NCBI GenBank assembly: GCA_018894105.1
Contig: CM032127.1
Coordinates: 3,443,001 to 3,507,000, forward strand
Direction: 5' to 3'
DNA length: 64,000 nucleotides
DNA from: Jacaranda mimosifolia
Lineage: Eukaryota; Streptophyta; Magnoliopsida; Lamiales; Bignoniaceae
The first letter of the stretch is position 1, and every line of letters starts with the position of its first letter. The notes beneath the pieces are model-generated. The model had not been told where the DNA came from, did no database searches, and was given only the letters and a program-made list of their open reading frames with translations. Both the position numbers and the translations under genes were made by a program. This document shows, piece by piece, positions 37,226 through 49,253 of this stretch.

Positions 37226-37619
37226 AACAGCTTTACCTTGTTCATCCAATTTATTTCGAAAAACCCATTTAGTTCCAATTATGGGATAATTATCAGGTCT
37301 TTTGACTAAGTTCCAAACCTGAATTTTCTCAAACTGAATAAGGTCTTCTTTCATTGCAATCAGCCAGGATTCATTATTCAGCGCTTTATTTATGTTGCAT
37401 GGTTCTACATAAGACAAGAACATAAAGTCAAAGTGTTGTGATTCATTTATTTTGATTTTGGACCTTGTTGTGATTCTTGCTGTCGGATCTCCAATGATGT
37501 TGTTTGTTGGATAGCTTGAGACATGCTTGAATTTGTTGGTTTTGTCTCCTGTTTTGTCGCCGGAAGTTCCGCTTGAAGTTGAGGCAGTCTCAGTGAAATT
37601 TTGAGATTCTTCGGCTATG

Positions 37620-38068
37620 CTTGGTTACATTTTGGGAAAACTTTCATACAAAAATTTTTCTTTTAAAATGCCAAATTAAAATTTCCAAAATACTCTCTTT
37701 TATCTTTCATTATCCCTAAAGTTTTTTCATTTTCTAATATATACATACATATATACGATATATATCATATATATTTTATTATTATTCTAATAATAAAAAA
37801 ATCACTCAATTCCATTTTCACCCCAAAAACTCAACAAAAGGCATTGATTTGACTGCTACAGTAGAATTTGTCTATTTCCAAAATATAAACAAACACATCA
37901 AATTTACCTAAAATAATTTTCTTACTATTCCTAAAATATAAATAAATATACATCACATTCCCCAACATAAATTTCACATTCCCCAACCCCAACCCCAACC
38001 CCACTCTCAAAACTCATTCTCCCAAAATACATAATCCAAAATACATAATTCATATCCAAACATTACCT
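37620..38068 (-). mobile_element. MITE family 3 copy inserted in the copia relic
   Basis: About 450 bp that interrupts the copia polyprotein and is the inverted match of 46762-47250 and 59603-60003. Diagnostic shared parts are CTACTGTAGCAGTCAAATC and GGGGTGAAAATG (as complements here). The ends CTTGGTTACATTTTGG and CCAAACATTACC are loosely inverted. A short CCCCAA tandem lies at 37983-38003. Confidence 0.75.
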
Positions 38069-38223
38069 TCCTTTTCTTTTTCTCTTTCTTGCTGAAGTGC
38101 TTCTATAACCTGGTCAAAACCTATAGTTTCTATGCTCAACGAATCCTTGGCTAGTGAAGGATTTGTTTCATCAAATACCATATGCATGGATTCTTGTATT
38201 GTCCTGTTTCTTTTGTTAAAAAC

Positions 38224-39330
38224 TCAATAAACTTTATTATTTGTTGAGTATCTAACAAACATTCCTTCATCTAATTTTGGATCAAATTTTGCAAGGTGTT
38301 CTCTATCATTTAAGATGTGACATTTACATCCAAATATGCGAAAGTAAGATATGTTGGGTATTTTACCTTCTGAGAGTTTGTCGGGGGCCTTTTTGATGAA
38401 TGGCCTTAAGAAAACTCTATTGATGACATAACAGGCTGTATTGATTGCTTCTGCCCAAAGATGCTTTTGAAGATCATACTCATTCAACATTGTTTGAGCC
38501 ATTTCCTATATAACTCTATTTTTTCTTTCAACTACCTCATTTTTTTGGGGTGTCCTTGGAGTAGAAAAATTGTGAGGATAACCAAGATCATTACAAAAAG
38601 TAGCAAAGTTATGATCATCAAATTCCATGCCACGATCACTTTTGATTGTTTTAATCATATGCCCCTTTTCATTTTGAATTAATGTTCTTTGAGAAAGTAA
38701 TGAAGTGATGCAAGGCTTCATTTTTATGTGAGAGAAACCTTACCCATGTATAGTGAGAAAAATTATTCACAATGACAAATACGTATTTATTTCCTCCAAT
38801 AGATTGTGTTTTCATGGGTCCAAGTAGATCAAGGTGCAGAAGTTCCAGGGGTTTGAAGATGCAATATCATTTATTAGCTGAAAAGCTGTTTTCATGTGTT
38901 TACCTTTCATGCATGCATCACATATTCTATTTTTTGTGAATTTTATTTTAGGAATGCCTTTTACTAGATCCTTTTTAACTAAATGATTTAGAAGTTTCAC
39001 ATTAGCATGACCTAGACGCCTATGCCAAGTCTAGCAAGATTGATCAGTAGCAACTAGTCATTCAACATTCTGTTTGGACAAATCATCTAAATTTATGCAA
39101 TATATATTTCTCTCTCTAATTGCAGTGAAAACAGTTTCATCATGTTTGGTCACCACACATTTAGAAGGTTTAAAGTGTACCTGGTACCCATTGTCACATA
39201 ATTGACTTATGCTGAGAAGATTATGTTTTAGCCCATCTATCAGCCAAACGTTTGATATGGAAGTTCCATCTTTGTTACCTACTGTTCCAATGCCAATGAT
39301 TTTTCCTTTTGTTTTATCCGCGAACAACAC
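38224..39330 (-). pseudogene. copia protease-tail, GAG-pre-integrase and integrase relics
   Basis: Three broken stretches. 39330-39058 holds the region after the protease active site (LIDGLKHNLLSISQLCDNGY). 39050-38812 holds GAG-pre-integrase and the integrase zinc finger (CDACMKGKH). 38721-38224 holds the integrase core, with SDRGMEFDDHNF and TPQKNEVVERKNR around the catalytic Asp and Glu. Stops at 39058, 38812 and 38506 separate them. Confidence 0.8.
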
Positions 39331-40115
39331 ATTTCCTCCATTATATTTTAGTATTTTAGAAAAGAATGACTATCATGTGTCTGGAACATCCATGTCTAGA
39401 TACCAAATATCCATTTGAAATGCCTTCTTGATTGGTTCGTGCAATACAAGAATTTGAGAATTTAGGTACCCATTTTTTGTTGGGTCCTGAGACTTTGGTA
39501 CCCACACATGCTTGATTTCAATTTCTCTTCTTATAGGACATTTATGAGCCATATGACCTATTCTTGAACAATAATGACAAGTCTTCCTTTTTGAGGTTCT
39601 TGTGTCTCTATGTCCAAAATCAATTTTGTTCTTACCATTGCGTGATTTTTCAGATTGTAGTTATTGTCTAGTAAATTTGAATTTCATTTTCAAGATGTTG
39701 GTTTTTCTCAACTAGTTTATTTCTTTCCTCAGAATTTTTCTTTATGATTTTATCATAATGATTTACTAGATCTTCCTTTTCATTAAGGGTATTCGCTAGT
39801 TGTTCCTTGAGAAGGTTTATTTTTATTCAAAGTTTAGTGAGTTGATTATGGCATTCAATGTGAATATCAAGATCGTTATCAAAATCATAATCAATGTCAA
39901 AACTACTGGAACTTAACTGAGACTGTAGAGTTACTTGTCTGTTAGCCATGAGATAATTTTCTTCATTATCAAACTGGTCCGACTCTGAGTCATCCCAAGT
40001 GATGGTCCTGGCTCTTTGTTTAGGATTTCTCTTAGTCTTTGGACTCTGTTTCAATTCTGGGCAGTCAGGTCTTTTGTATCCCACCTTATGGCATTCACGG
40101 ATATGATTTGCTCAG

Positions 40116-40604
40116 TTATATGGAACTCCCCAATGTTTCTTCTGGATTTGCTCTGGGGTCTTTCCTCAAATGATTTCTGACTTGGGTAAGTTGTCGTAGT
40201 CGCCTAGTTATCATGTTAATTTTTTCATTAATCATTTCTTCATCTAAGTCACCAGGAGCTTTGTTCAATTCTCCTTGGTCAGCATTGAAAGCAATGTTTT
40301 TCTTATTTTTGTTATCATAATTTTCTTTCTTGCTGAGTAGAGTCATCTCGTGAGAGGTGAATAGACCGATTAGCTCTCCCATAGTTAATTTTTCAAGGTA
40401 TTTAGCCTCATGAATCGCAGTGACCTTGGGATTCCACTCATTTGGTAGAGATCTTAAGATCTTTTGCACCTGTTCACTTTCATACGCTATTTTTCCCAAT
40501 GCAAACATGGAATTCACTATTTTCATGAATCGAGCATACATTTGGCCAATCGTTTCACCTGTTTTCCATTGAAAACATCTCATATTAGTGAGCAAGCAAT
40601 GCAA
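40116..40604 (-). pseudogene. copia gag fragment (UBN2)
   Basis: An open stretch of 162 codons with the UBN2/retrotransposon-gag core (ETIGQMYARFMKIVN, then ILRSLPNEWNPKVTAI). The frame continues upstream to about 40890 with stops. It packages element RNA in intact relatives; here it is broken. Confidence 0.8.
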
Positions 40605-41033
40605 TTTGTTCTAATTTTACCTGTGAAGTCCCTTTATGGGTGACTTAAAGCATGTTCCACACATCCTTTGCAGAAGTACGCGTGCTAACATGATTGTACT
40701 CTTCTTTGACTAGAGCACATGAAAGGATATTTTTTGCTTTTGCACTCATTGAGAGCATTCTCTTATCTTCAGTGGTAAGTTCCAGTATGCCAGTTGAAGA
40801 CTTGCTTTTGTTGGTAGGAATAAGATGCCAATCAATGACTATGCTCTATAGGTCATCCAGTGCTGAAAAATTTCTCAATCTTGTTCTTCCAGGTTGAACA
40901 ATTGGTCCCATCAAATAGAGGGGGACGAGGGTTGGATTAACTTTCTACATATACATCAAAGTTAGAAAAAGCCATTAGGATCTTTTAGCTCAAGTTGTTA
41001 ATTTATATATGAGCCCTCAACCCTGGTACCAAT

Positions 41034-41470
41034 TGTTAGGATCAAGCCCTTACCACTAGGCTAAAAATTATAGCTGTTAGCAGAGGTGCAACTTTATTTT
41101 CTTATATACTTGGCAGCGCAAAGTATCGTATAAGTCTACGGTTGGCTTGAGGTAGCTGCGCCTTATAAGCTCCATGGGTTGAGCGTTTAATCTTCGAGTC
41201 AAAGGATGATGCAGATAATAAATCCAACAATCTCCCCCCAGCAATAGCCTGGGGACTTGAACCCATGACATTGCTTTGATAACAATTGGTATTAGAGCGA
41301 GATCATGAGTACTAACCGCCCAACCCATGGCGCTTATAAAGTGCAGTTACCTCAAGCCAATCGTAGCCTTATATAGTATTTTGTGTTGCCAAATATATAA
41401 GGAAACAAAGTTGCGCTTCTACTAACAACTATAGCTTTTAGTCTAGTGATAATCGCTTGGTCCTAACAAT
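41034..41470. repeat. foldback: inverted repeat arms of about 150-170 bp
   Basis: The complement of 41034-41200 matches about 41305-41470 (landmarks CAACCCATGG, CTACCTCAAGCCAA and CCTAACAAT), leaving a loop of about 100 bp. The loop holds a B-box-like GGGTTCAAGTCCCC (minus strand, near 41262-41249). TGGTATTAGAGC, a primer-site-like motif, sits at 41288. It adjoins the primer site of the copia relic. It may be two LTR ends in opposite orientation or a foldback/SINE-like element. Confidence 0.7.
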
Positions 41471-41573
41471 AATGGTCAAGTTTATCTACTCCCTTTCACA
41501 ATAGAATAGAAGCACAGTCAGCTAGAAAAAGAAAATGGTTTGTAACATATACAATGTGAATAAATTATCATAT

Positions 41574-42130
41574 GCCAATCTTCGACTGCTGGTCAACTTG
41601 GATAGATAGAGATTAAAGGCTCATAGCCAACCATGATAATTTAGTAAAAATAATACTTCAATTTTCCTCCATTGCAAAATTTTCCAGCTATAAATATAGG
41701 CAAAAGATTGTCCTAGCATTTCATCAAACAACAAACAATATAATTAAGAAAAAAATTAAATATTTATTACTTAATCATTTCATTTTAAAAGTTTGAACTG
41801 TTATAAATGAGAGATATACTCAATTTTACATTTAAAAATTTAAACTATTTAAAGGTAATAAATATCTAATATTCAAATACATCTTTGATCCACATCGTAG
41901 TATTTTTTTCCCTTTCTTTTTTGGGTTAGTCTAATATGTGAAATTCTTTTATAAATAAGTGACAGTAATACTCAAATCCTTACCCTACCATTACCAAATA
42001 AGGGTTCGGGAGAAAAAAAAAAAAAAGAAAAAGAAGAGAATAGGCTATTTTTTGCTTTTTGGCTACTGGACTAAAAAAGTGGAGCAATACATGTTCCAAC
42101 TACCTCTTCTTTAATTTGCCCCTTTTGGAG
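41574..42130 (+). repeat. segmental duplication, copy A part 3
   Basis: Matches 58495-58972 and 60355-60410, sharing CCAACCATGATAATTTAGTAAAAATAATACTTC. In this copy GGAGCAATACATGTTCCAACTACC is uninterrupted; in copy B the matching point holds the MULE. It is therefore a related empty site. Confidence 0.85.
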
Positions 42131-42169
42131 GATACATACTCTTAAGAATTAAAACCAAATGATGCGTTT

Positions 42170-42367
42170 TTGACCAAACATAAAGAGAATGGAAATCTAC
42201 ACATGCTTAAGAGGGATACTGATGTAAGAGAAGAATTTTGGGCTTATTATGGACGAACTCCTAAATCTGGTGCTTGGGCTAAGGCTACATGGTTCAATCA
42301 GTTGGGTGGCTCAGTCAAGTCCAAGCCTATGCTAGGTATACTTAAAAGGCCAATTGAAGAGGTTTGA
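42170..42367 (+). other. unrecognised 65-codon open frame
   Basis: A frame with balanced, protein-like composition (for example YYGRTPKSGAWAKATWF) and no low-complexity bias, more GC than its surroundings. No domain is recognised. It could be an exon relic of a captured gene or a transposase fragment. Confidence 0.2.
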
Positions 42368-42424
42368 TAAAATCCGGGCCAACAGGCAGAGCCGCGTAGA
42401 TACTCCCCATTGCATAAATAGCTA

Positions 42425-42715
42425 ATTTCGATGAGAAATACACATTCTATATACCACAAAATATTCTATTTAATTTTGTCATTATAATACTGCAATGTAA
42501 CTGTTTTTTGCCACACGCTTTGTTTCCATCATTGGTTTGATCGTTGGAGGGTTTCAAAAACAACCCCAAAAACCTTAATTGCTTCTATGTTACAATATTC
42601 ACGTGTAGATTGACTTGGCCAACATCAATTAAGGTTTGAATTCAGAGAAGAACTTCCAAACTTTATCTCATATATGGATATGTTTGAATTGACTAATGAA
42701 TCAATTAAAAATTAA
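42425..42715 (+). repeat. direct repeat, right copy of 36945-37225
   Basis: Same content and orientation as the left copy. Here it runs directly into a TRIM LTR rather than a copia element. Confidence 0.75.
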
Positions 42716-42729
42716 ATGAATTAGATACT

Positions 42730-42862
42730 GAATAAATATTAGTATCTTATATCGGTGAAATAAATAAGTTGTAGTCTCTATATATAGTTTTGAACAATTT
42801 TTACTTATTGAACTAGCTTTTGGAGTTGAGTTAAGCCCAAGGTCTATTCTTTAACAATAAAA
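42730..42862 (+). mobile_element. TRIM solo LTR
   Basis: TATCGGTGAAATAAATAAG, CTTTTGGAGTTGAGTTAAGCCCAAGG and an ending CTTTAACA match the LTRs of the TRIM at 54004-54355. No primer site or second LTR follows, so it is a solo LTR. Confidence 0.7.
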
Positions 42863-42869
42863 GAAAAGC

Positions 42870-43807
42870 AGTTAAGTAGGAATTCCAAATTAAAAGTAAG
42901 ATAATAATGTATAATTTCCTCACTTTGATACCTTATTAGGTAACTATCTGAGAGAGCAAGAACATTAATTATTTAATATTCAGCAGATGTTCATTCCATT
43001 ATTCTCCTTGTATGCCATAACCAATGGAGAGCGTTGGCATATTGCTAAGTTCTGCGTTCAATCTTTCTTTCTTCATTTTTTTACCCTTTCCTTTTTTCAA
43101 ATTTTCGTTTCTTGTTGCCCCGTATTTCCCAAAATCAAATGATAACTTTATATTCCAATTTTTCACATTAATAAAAATCTCCAGATTTTTTTTTGTCACA
43201 AATCTGCACCAAGGAATACAATCATATGTTGGAGAGCGTTGGAGTTTTTCTTAACTAAAATCGACCAATACTATATTAAATCTCACTACCACCTAAAATA
43301 TTTGTTGTGGAGGAGAAAAAAAAAAAAGATTTATGTGGATCAGAATTTTATTAATGCATAAAATTCAGTTCACAGCAGGTTCCATGTTATGTATTAATAA
43401 CAATGTTAGGAGTTTGAATTCAATGAAGTTATGTCAATGTAAAGAGAAAAAAATATGCATAGATGTAATTTTATTTTATCTATTATTTTATTATATATAT
43501 ATATGCCAAGTATATTAAATATTTCTTTACAAAAATAATAGATTGATATTGGATACACTTGGCATATATTCATAAAATTGGAATATAAGATAAAATATGA
43601 CCTGAAATAAAGAATTCAAAGTGTCAAAATTGACAAATTTTAATTAATTTGATGGTTCTTTATTAGTGTTAATTGTCACTGATGATGGTGTTTTCTATCG
43701 GGTGGACTTGGTGTATTGACAAATGGATGCACGTTAGGCTCTGAGTTGGTCCATGGCTAAGACCCTACAATACCTAAGCAATAATAATTGCACTGGAAGG
43801 CAAAATG
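42870..43807. other. AT-rich spacer
   Basis: No gene supported. Open frames at 42999-43254 on both strands are low-complexity. Confidence 0.4.
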
Positions 43808-43820
43808 GCAAAGTAAGGGC

Positions 43821-44039
43821 CCTTTTTTTTTTTTTTTTGAGAGAGAGTATTACAAATGATGAATTTATGATCCTATCAATAAATCAAATATTCTTTTCTA
43901 TTCTCAAACCAAACAATCAAAATATAAACTACCAATAATGCACATAAAATGCAATACAACGCGCCCACTTGGGATCGAATACAAGACCTCCCACATAATA
44001 AGGAGAGACTGATGCCACTCAAGCTACAAGCCACTAGGT
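43821..44039 (-). mobile_element. tRNA-derived SINE
   Basis: On the minus strand it carries an A box TAGCTTGAGTGG (44026-44015) and a B box GTATTCGATCCC (43982-43971) and ends in a long poly(A) run (43838-43823). GCAAAGTAAGGGC (43808-43820) and GCAAAGTGAGGGC (44040-44052) flank it, a 13-bp target duplication with one mismatch. This is the standard build of a plant SINE spread by LINE machinery. Confidence 0.85.
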
Positions 44040-44052
44040 GCAAAGTGAGGGC

Positions 44053-45066
44053 TTTAGAGAGTGTAAAGTTATACATCTAAATCTATTAAGTGAGGATACT
44101 TATATTGTTTGTTGTCTGTGAGAGAGAGAGACAGAGACAGAGAGAGAGAGAGAGAGATAGGACGAAAAGATGATATTCTCGTTGCCGTCTAATAAATTAA
44201 GTTCCTTTCCTCCATATAGGGGCTTTAGAGGTTTTTTAAGTGTTGGCTAGTCATCATACCTTTGACTGGCCAAAAATAAGGGGCACCCTTGCCGTAATTA
44301 ATGTGAAGGTAACTGGCTAACAGGATCTTTAATGAGGATATGATGGTGGTTCGACTATATTTAATGAGGAAGTGCCTGATGGCAGGTTGTGTGATTAATG
44401 CGGCCATGATTGGGAGATGCCTTGATCAACTTAATGGTTGACCACGCGCGGTCGAGAAGGTTTGGACGTGTTTGATTGCGGGTTTGTTTCATATCGATTG
44501 TTTCAGGCTCAAGTTGACTGATTTTGCATGAATTGGGAACTCAATAAATCTCTATTCGGGGTTGGAGAGTTTGGCATTGTCTCAAATATTGGGTCCAGAA
44601 TATCGGGCTCGCTAAGTTCACCCATATGAGTCAAGTTTAAACTATTGGCAGCCTAACAAATTTCATCTGTGCTGATTCACTATGGGGATATTACAAGCTG
44701 CGAAACAAACTTTAGTCGCTGCAATTAGGCAGTTGAGGGTGAAATAATATAAGAAATAAAAAACAGATAAGAATTATTTTCAGCACACCCCACCCAAACC
44801 TGATAAGCTATGGATCCACGCAAGGATTTGAACAGACAGAGGACGACAAATATCAAATATTATTTTACTAGATATTACTTGCGTTATTCAATCAAGACCA
44901 AGGGGCCATAATGACATGAAAACAGTAAATATTTGAGGAAAAGAAAAGAAAAATTAAGAAAAGGTTTAGTACAACGCTGAAAAGATAAAATCCATCTAAC
45001 TACACGACAATAAGTTTGATTTTATTAATGGATATTCCCAAGCAATGAAGATCTTTATGATATCTC
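44053..45066. other. spacer downstream of the P450 gene
   Basis: Contains a GA microsatellite at about 44118-44158. The part nearest 45066 should be the 3' UTR of the P450 gene. No other gene is supported. Confidence 0.4.
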
Positions 45067-46656
45067 TCAATTGGGCAGATCGTAGATTGTGGGAACCAAG
45101 AGAAGGTCATTCTTTCTTGCGATGGCAAGTCCACTTGCCTCGATCATGTCTACATCATTGGAAGTCATTCCCTGAGGCATTTTCCAGTCAAAGTTGTAGA
45201 GAAGTTGAGCTAATGGAAGCTCAAGGTTTGCTAATCCAAAATTCATACCAGGGCAAAACCTTTTTCCTGCCCCGAATGGAATGAATTCCAAGTTATTCCC
45301 CAAGAAATCTGTGGAACTGTTCTCAAATCTTTCGGGTTGGAAGGTTTCTGGGTTGTGCCAATACTTGGGATCCCTCCCCATGGACCAGACATTAATCATG
45401 ACAGTGGATTTGAGAGGAATTGAATACCCGCCAACTTTGCATTCATCTCTGCATGCTCTCGGCAGTAATGTGAGCGGAGGGTGCAACCTCAGAGTTTCTT
45501 TGATCACTAATTTTAGGTATTTTAGCGTCTGGACGTCGCTCTCTTCCACTGTCTTCTTTCCTTTGCAGACCTCTCTTACTTCTGCCTGTACTTTAGCCAT
45601 CACGCGGGGACTTCTCATGAGTTCGGCCATAGCCCAATCTAAAATGGTAGATGATGTTTCAGTTCCAGCCGTAAACATGTCCTATAATTACAGAATATAT
45701 ATATCATTTGTTAGAATCACATATATGCGTGTTAATGATGAGGAATGTAATAAAAAGCCACTTACAAAAATGACAGCTTTGATGTTGTCGTTTGTAATGG
45801 GAAATTTGAGTTCACCATTTTTCTGCACCCTGAGTAGAACATCGATTATATCTTCACCCCCAAACTCACCACTTTGCTTCAATTTATGTTCCTCCACGAT
45901 GATATCCAGAATGGCATCCAGCTTACGGCGCATCCTCAACAATTTGTGCTTGTTCCAACTGAGCACATGCAGCAATTTGATAGAGGGAAACAAATCAACC
46001 AACGCAAATAACGCCGACAACCTCACTGCTTTCTTCAACACGGCTATCAGCATATCACGATCCCTCATCACTTTACCAAACGCCGCTCTGCAAGTAATGG
46101 AACTTGCGAAAGCAAACAACTTTTCTGTCAAGTTGACGGTTTCTCCAGACGATGATTGGATAGATTTGACGAGACGTGAGACCTCATCTTGCCTAATAGA
46201 CCCGAAAGATTTGACATTTTTATGGCTGAGCAGCTCCAAAATGCATATTTTACGCATTTGCCTCCAGTACTCGCTGTAAGGGCTGAAGATAACGTCAGTG
46301 TAATCATACCACATGATCTTAGTGGCGATGCTTTCAGGCCTATCAGCGCACGCTGGGTCCTGAACTTTGAGCACCTCCTCAGCGGCCTGCCGCGACGAAA
46401 TCACCACCGTCGAAATTTCTCCCAGTTGCAGATGCAAGATGGATCCGTACTTTTGGGCTGCTCTGGTGAGTGCTTGATGCGGCAGCCCGCCGGCCAAGTG
46501 GTGGAGGTGGCCAATCACCGGCAGCTTTGGTGGGCTTGGAGGCAACTTGTCGTATTTTGTTGGGGATTTAGGTTTCTTGCTTGCTTTGATTAGCAAGAAG
46601 ATGAAGGATGAAAAAAGCAGGAGAGCAGCGAAGTTGAAGGGCAGGTGAATCTCCAT
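45067..46656 (-). CDS. cytochrome P450, CYP71D-like
   Basis: Exons 46656-45766 and 45681-45067 join in phase 0 across an 84-bp GT-AG intron to 501 codons, the usual CYP71 length and intron position. Residues 5-25 are a membrane anchor, followed by the proline-rich hinge [12 protein letters not shown]. Motifs: I-helix AGTETSS (302-308, Thr306 for oxygen activation), K-helix ExxR (Glu359, Arg362), PERF (413-416) and heme loop [11 protein letters not shown] with Cys440. CYP71D enzymes sit on the ER and hydroxylate terpenoids, flavonoids or alkaloids with electrons from P450 reductase; the substrate here cannot be read from sequence. An upstream in-frame ATG at 46701 exists, but the membrane anchor fits the 46656 start. 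No terpene synthase or other pathway gene lies nearby. The gene looks intact. Confidence 0.93.
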
Positions 46657-46761
46657 TTTTTGTGGAAACAGATTTATACCAATATCTGTGATTGAATTCA
46701 TATATAGTGGAAAATTTTAGCTGGAGAAGAGAAGTATGCTATTTGACCATGAAAACTGTTA

Positions 46762-47250
46762 TGGGAATGTTTGGTTATGTTTTTTTTTCTTTGTGTGTGA
46801 TTTTATTATGTGTTTACTATTTGTTTTGGGATAATGAATTATTGGAAAATGCAAAAGTCGTGTTGGGAAATATAACTGATTTTTGGTTATGTTTTGGGGA
46901 ATAGTTAAATATTGATTTTGGAGAATTTTGATATGTTTGTTTCTGTTTTGATGAGAGATATTTTTTTACTGTAGCAGTCAAATCAATGCTTTTTTGTTAT
47001 AATTTTGGGGTGAAAATGAAATTGAGTGATTTTTTTATTGTTTGAATAATAATAACATATATATATGATGTGTGTATATATATAATATATGTATATATAT
47101 ATTGAAAAATGGGGAAGTTTTGGGGATAATGAAGGATAGTAGAGAGTATTTTGAATTTTTTTTTTTTTAATATGTTGAAGAAAAAATAAGGATATGTTTA
47201 GTTATATTTTCCGAAAACAATTTTGTTCGGGAAAACATAACAAATATTCC
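46762..47250 (+). mobile_element. MITE family 3 copy in the P450 5' region
   Basis: Starts GGGAATGTTTGGTTATG about 105 bp upstream of the P450 start codon and ends near ACATAACAAATATTCC. It contains ACTGTAGCAGTCAAATC shared with the copies at 37620-38068 and 59603-60003. The promoter or leader of the P450 therefore probably includes or borders this insertion. Ends are approximate. Confidence 0.7.
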
Positions 47251-48900
47251 TTATATTTGTTGGTTTCTGTATCAATATTATTTTACTGAATTTGGATCTA
47301 CAATTGGTAATTGATACAGTATTATAACGATTATTGGTTGTCAAGTTTTGTCTATTTTCCTTTGGACCAGATTCTATCATTTTTTTATTATTAATTATTT
47401 TTTAAAAAATCCAATAATTGAGTGATGGAATCTTATCCCCTCTTCGAAAGTAATTATATTCTAAAACTTACATTAATCTAGCATAGACAACCACTCCCAC
47501 GATACGACAAACATTAATTCTTAAACCAACCATCAGCAGAAAAATTTAATTTGCTTCAAGTTGCTTTAATTTGTTATCTATTACTGTTTATTCTCTCTAA
47601 TTGATTGATTAATTTCACTGTGTAAGTATAAAATTACTACAACTTAAATGACAGATGGAATTAATAGAATGTCGACCCGAAAAGTTAATTAACAGAATTG
47701 ATCGATATTAGTTTCTGATAATCGAATCAACAAATTACTAAGAGAGCATAGAGTTCCAACCTGCCTACTCACTATTGTTGATTTTTAAAGGCTTGAAGAA
47801 AAAATGTCTTTTCTTTGAGACAAAAAATCATTCTTTGAGACAATTAAAAAGTTTGATTTATATTGACAGTCATATAAGGTCGTGAAATTGAATACATTAC
47901 AGTAACAACATAGTTCTATCTTATCTTTTCCTTTTTTTTTTTTTTCGTTTCTTAATTTAAATAATTTCCACAATTTTAATCCCAAAATGATTTTTAAATG
48001 TATTAAGAAGTTTCCTTTTAATGTGATTTTATGTTAGATATTTTTTTTTTAACATAAATTTTGCCTAAAAATAATCCCCATAAAAGAGTATGTAATAACT
48101 CACTAATTGAATGCTTTTGCGCCAAAGATGAACTAAGCTAAGTGATCTAACGAGCGTGCAAATGTAAAATTAAGTACGGGGATGTATTCTATCTTAGATG
48201 AGAAGTTTCGCTTGAGTAGGGGTAAACGAAGTAGAAGCTAGAATATCAATTTGATTAACACAAACATCCATAGAGAATTGAATGATTAGAAACCTTAGGC
48301 ATGGTTCATTCAATGAGGACGAGTCAAGCCTAAAATTAGATCAAAAGGACTAGTTAATAGATGATAGGTGAATATTCTTATAGTATCTCTTGTTGGTCTC
48401 GAGGAACGAAGCACACTAAGTTGAATTCAAAACTAGAAACTAACAGGGAGTTTGATTGTGTTTTTATATTCAATTTTTATTTTCAATATTTTTAAAATTT
48501 GAAAAGTTAGTTAGAGTAAATGATTTGAAAATAAATTTGTATTTGGATAGTATGTTGGGAAAGTAATGATTATATAGGGTTAAGTAGATTATAGGTGGAG
48601 AGAAATAGTAATAATGAAAAAGAGAGAGAAGATATACAGGTTATTGAGAGAAGATACGTAAGTTGTTTGAAAATGCATTTTGAAATAAAAACAAGTTGGA
48701 GTATTGGTAAAAATAATGATAAGTTGTTGATAATTCATTTTTAAACAGTAAAAACAGATTAAAATGAAAAATAAAACATAACCAAACCGCCCCTAACTTA
48801 TTAAATGGTCTTTGCTATAAAAAAAAATAAAAATCCCTTGAATTCGAAGATAGAAAAAAGAACATAAATGAATGCCATTCCGTCATTTTGGAAGTTACAA
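47251..48900. other. AT-rich spacer
   Basis: No gene or element recognised. Low-complexity open frames only. Confidence 0.4.
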
Positions 48901-49232
48901 CTATTATAAAACTGAGGAGATAAGTTCTTAACGCAGACAGAAGAGATGAAAACTTAGTTTCTGCACAACATTTTATTAGCAAATTGGGAAGCCTTTATAT
49001 AGGCTTTACAAGTGAAAAACGTGGGTGTAAAACTTCCCACTAACAGATCCATGACCTCACTAACCCACTAACATAATTAACCATGAATTGAAACGTGTGG
49101 AAACTACCCACGACACCACTACATCAACTAAACTACTAATGCTAGTTTTTAGGAAGATAAGCACAATGAAAGGAAAGACAATTTTGACTTTCTAAAACAT
49201 AAAAGAACACGACAACAGATAGCATACCAACA
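48901..49232 (-). repeat. 3' LTR of the copia element
   Basis: Ends AGCATACCAACA on the plus strand, next to the purine-rich tract (complement of ATCCCTCCCTTAA). Confidence 0.88.
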
Positions 49233-49253
49233 ATCCCTCCCTTAAACTGAAGC

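Larger units (their letters stand above)
37226..41033 (-). mobile_element. truncated, decayed SIRE-like Ty1/copia element
   Basis: On the minus strand the order is primer-site-like TGGTACCAGGG (41030-41020), gag, zinc knuckle, protease region, integrase, start of reverse transcriptase. The gag (UBN2 type, about 40890-40116), a CX2CX4HX4C knuckle near 39590-39540, GAG-pre-integrase (39050-38870) and integrase (38721-38224) are visible with many stops and shifts. RT ends after GTKWVFRNKLDEQGK at 37226, so most of RT, all of RNase H and the 3' LTR are missing. A MITE is inserted at about 37620-38068. The SIRE-type lineage is inferred from gag and integrase content. Confidence 0.8.

Noticed and set aside
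45281..46593. Long plus-strand frames across the P450 gene (45281-46279, 46189-46593)
   Set aside because: They are antisense to the intact P450 exons, cross its intron and show no protein family features.
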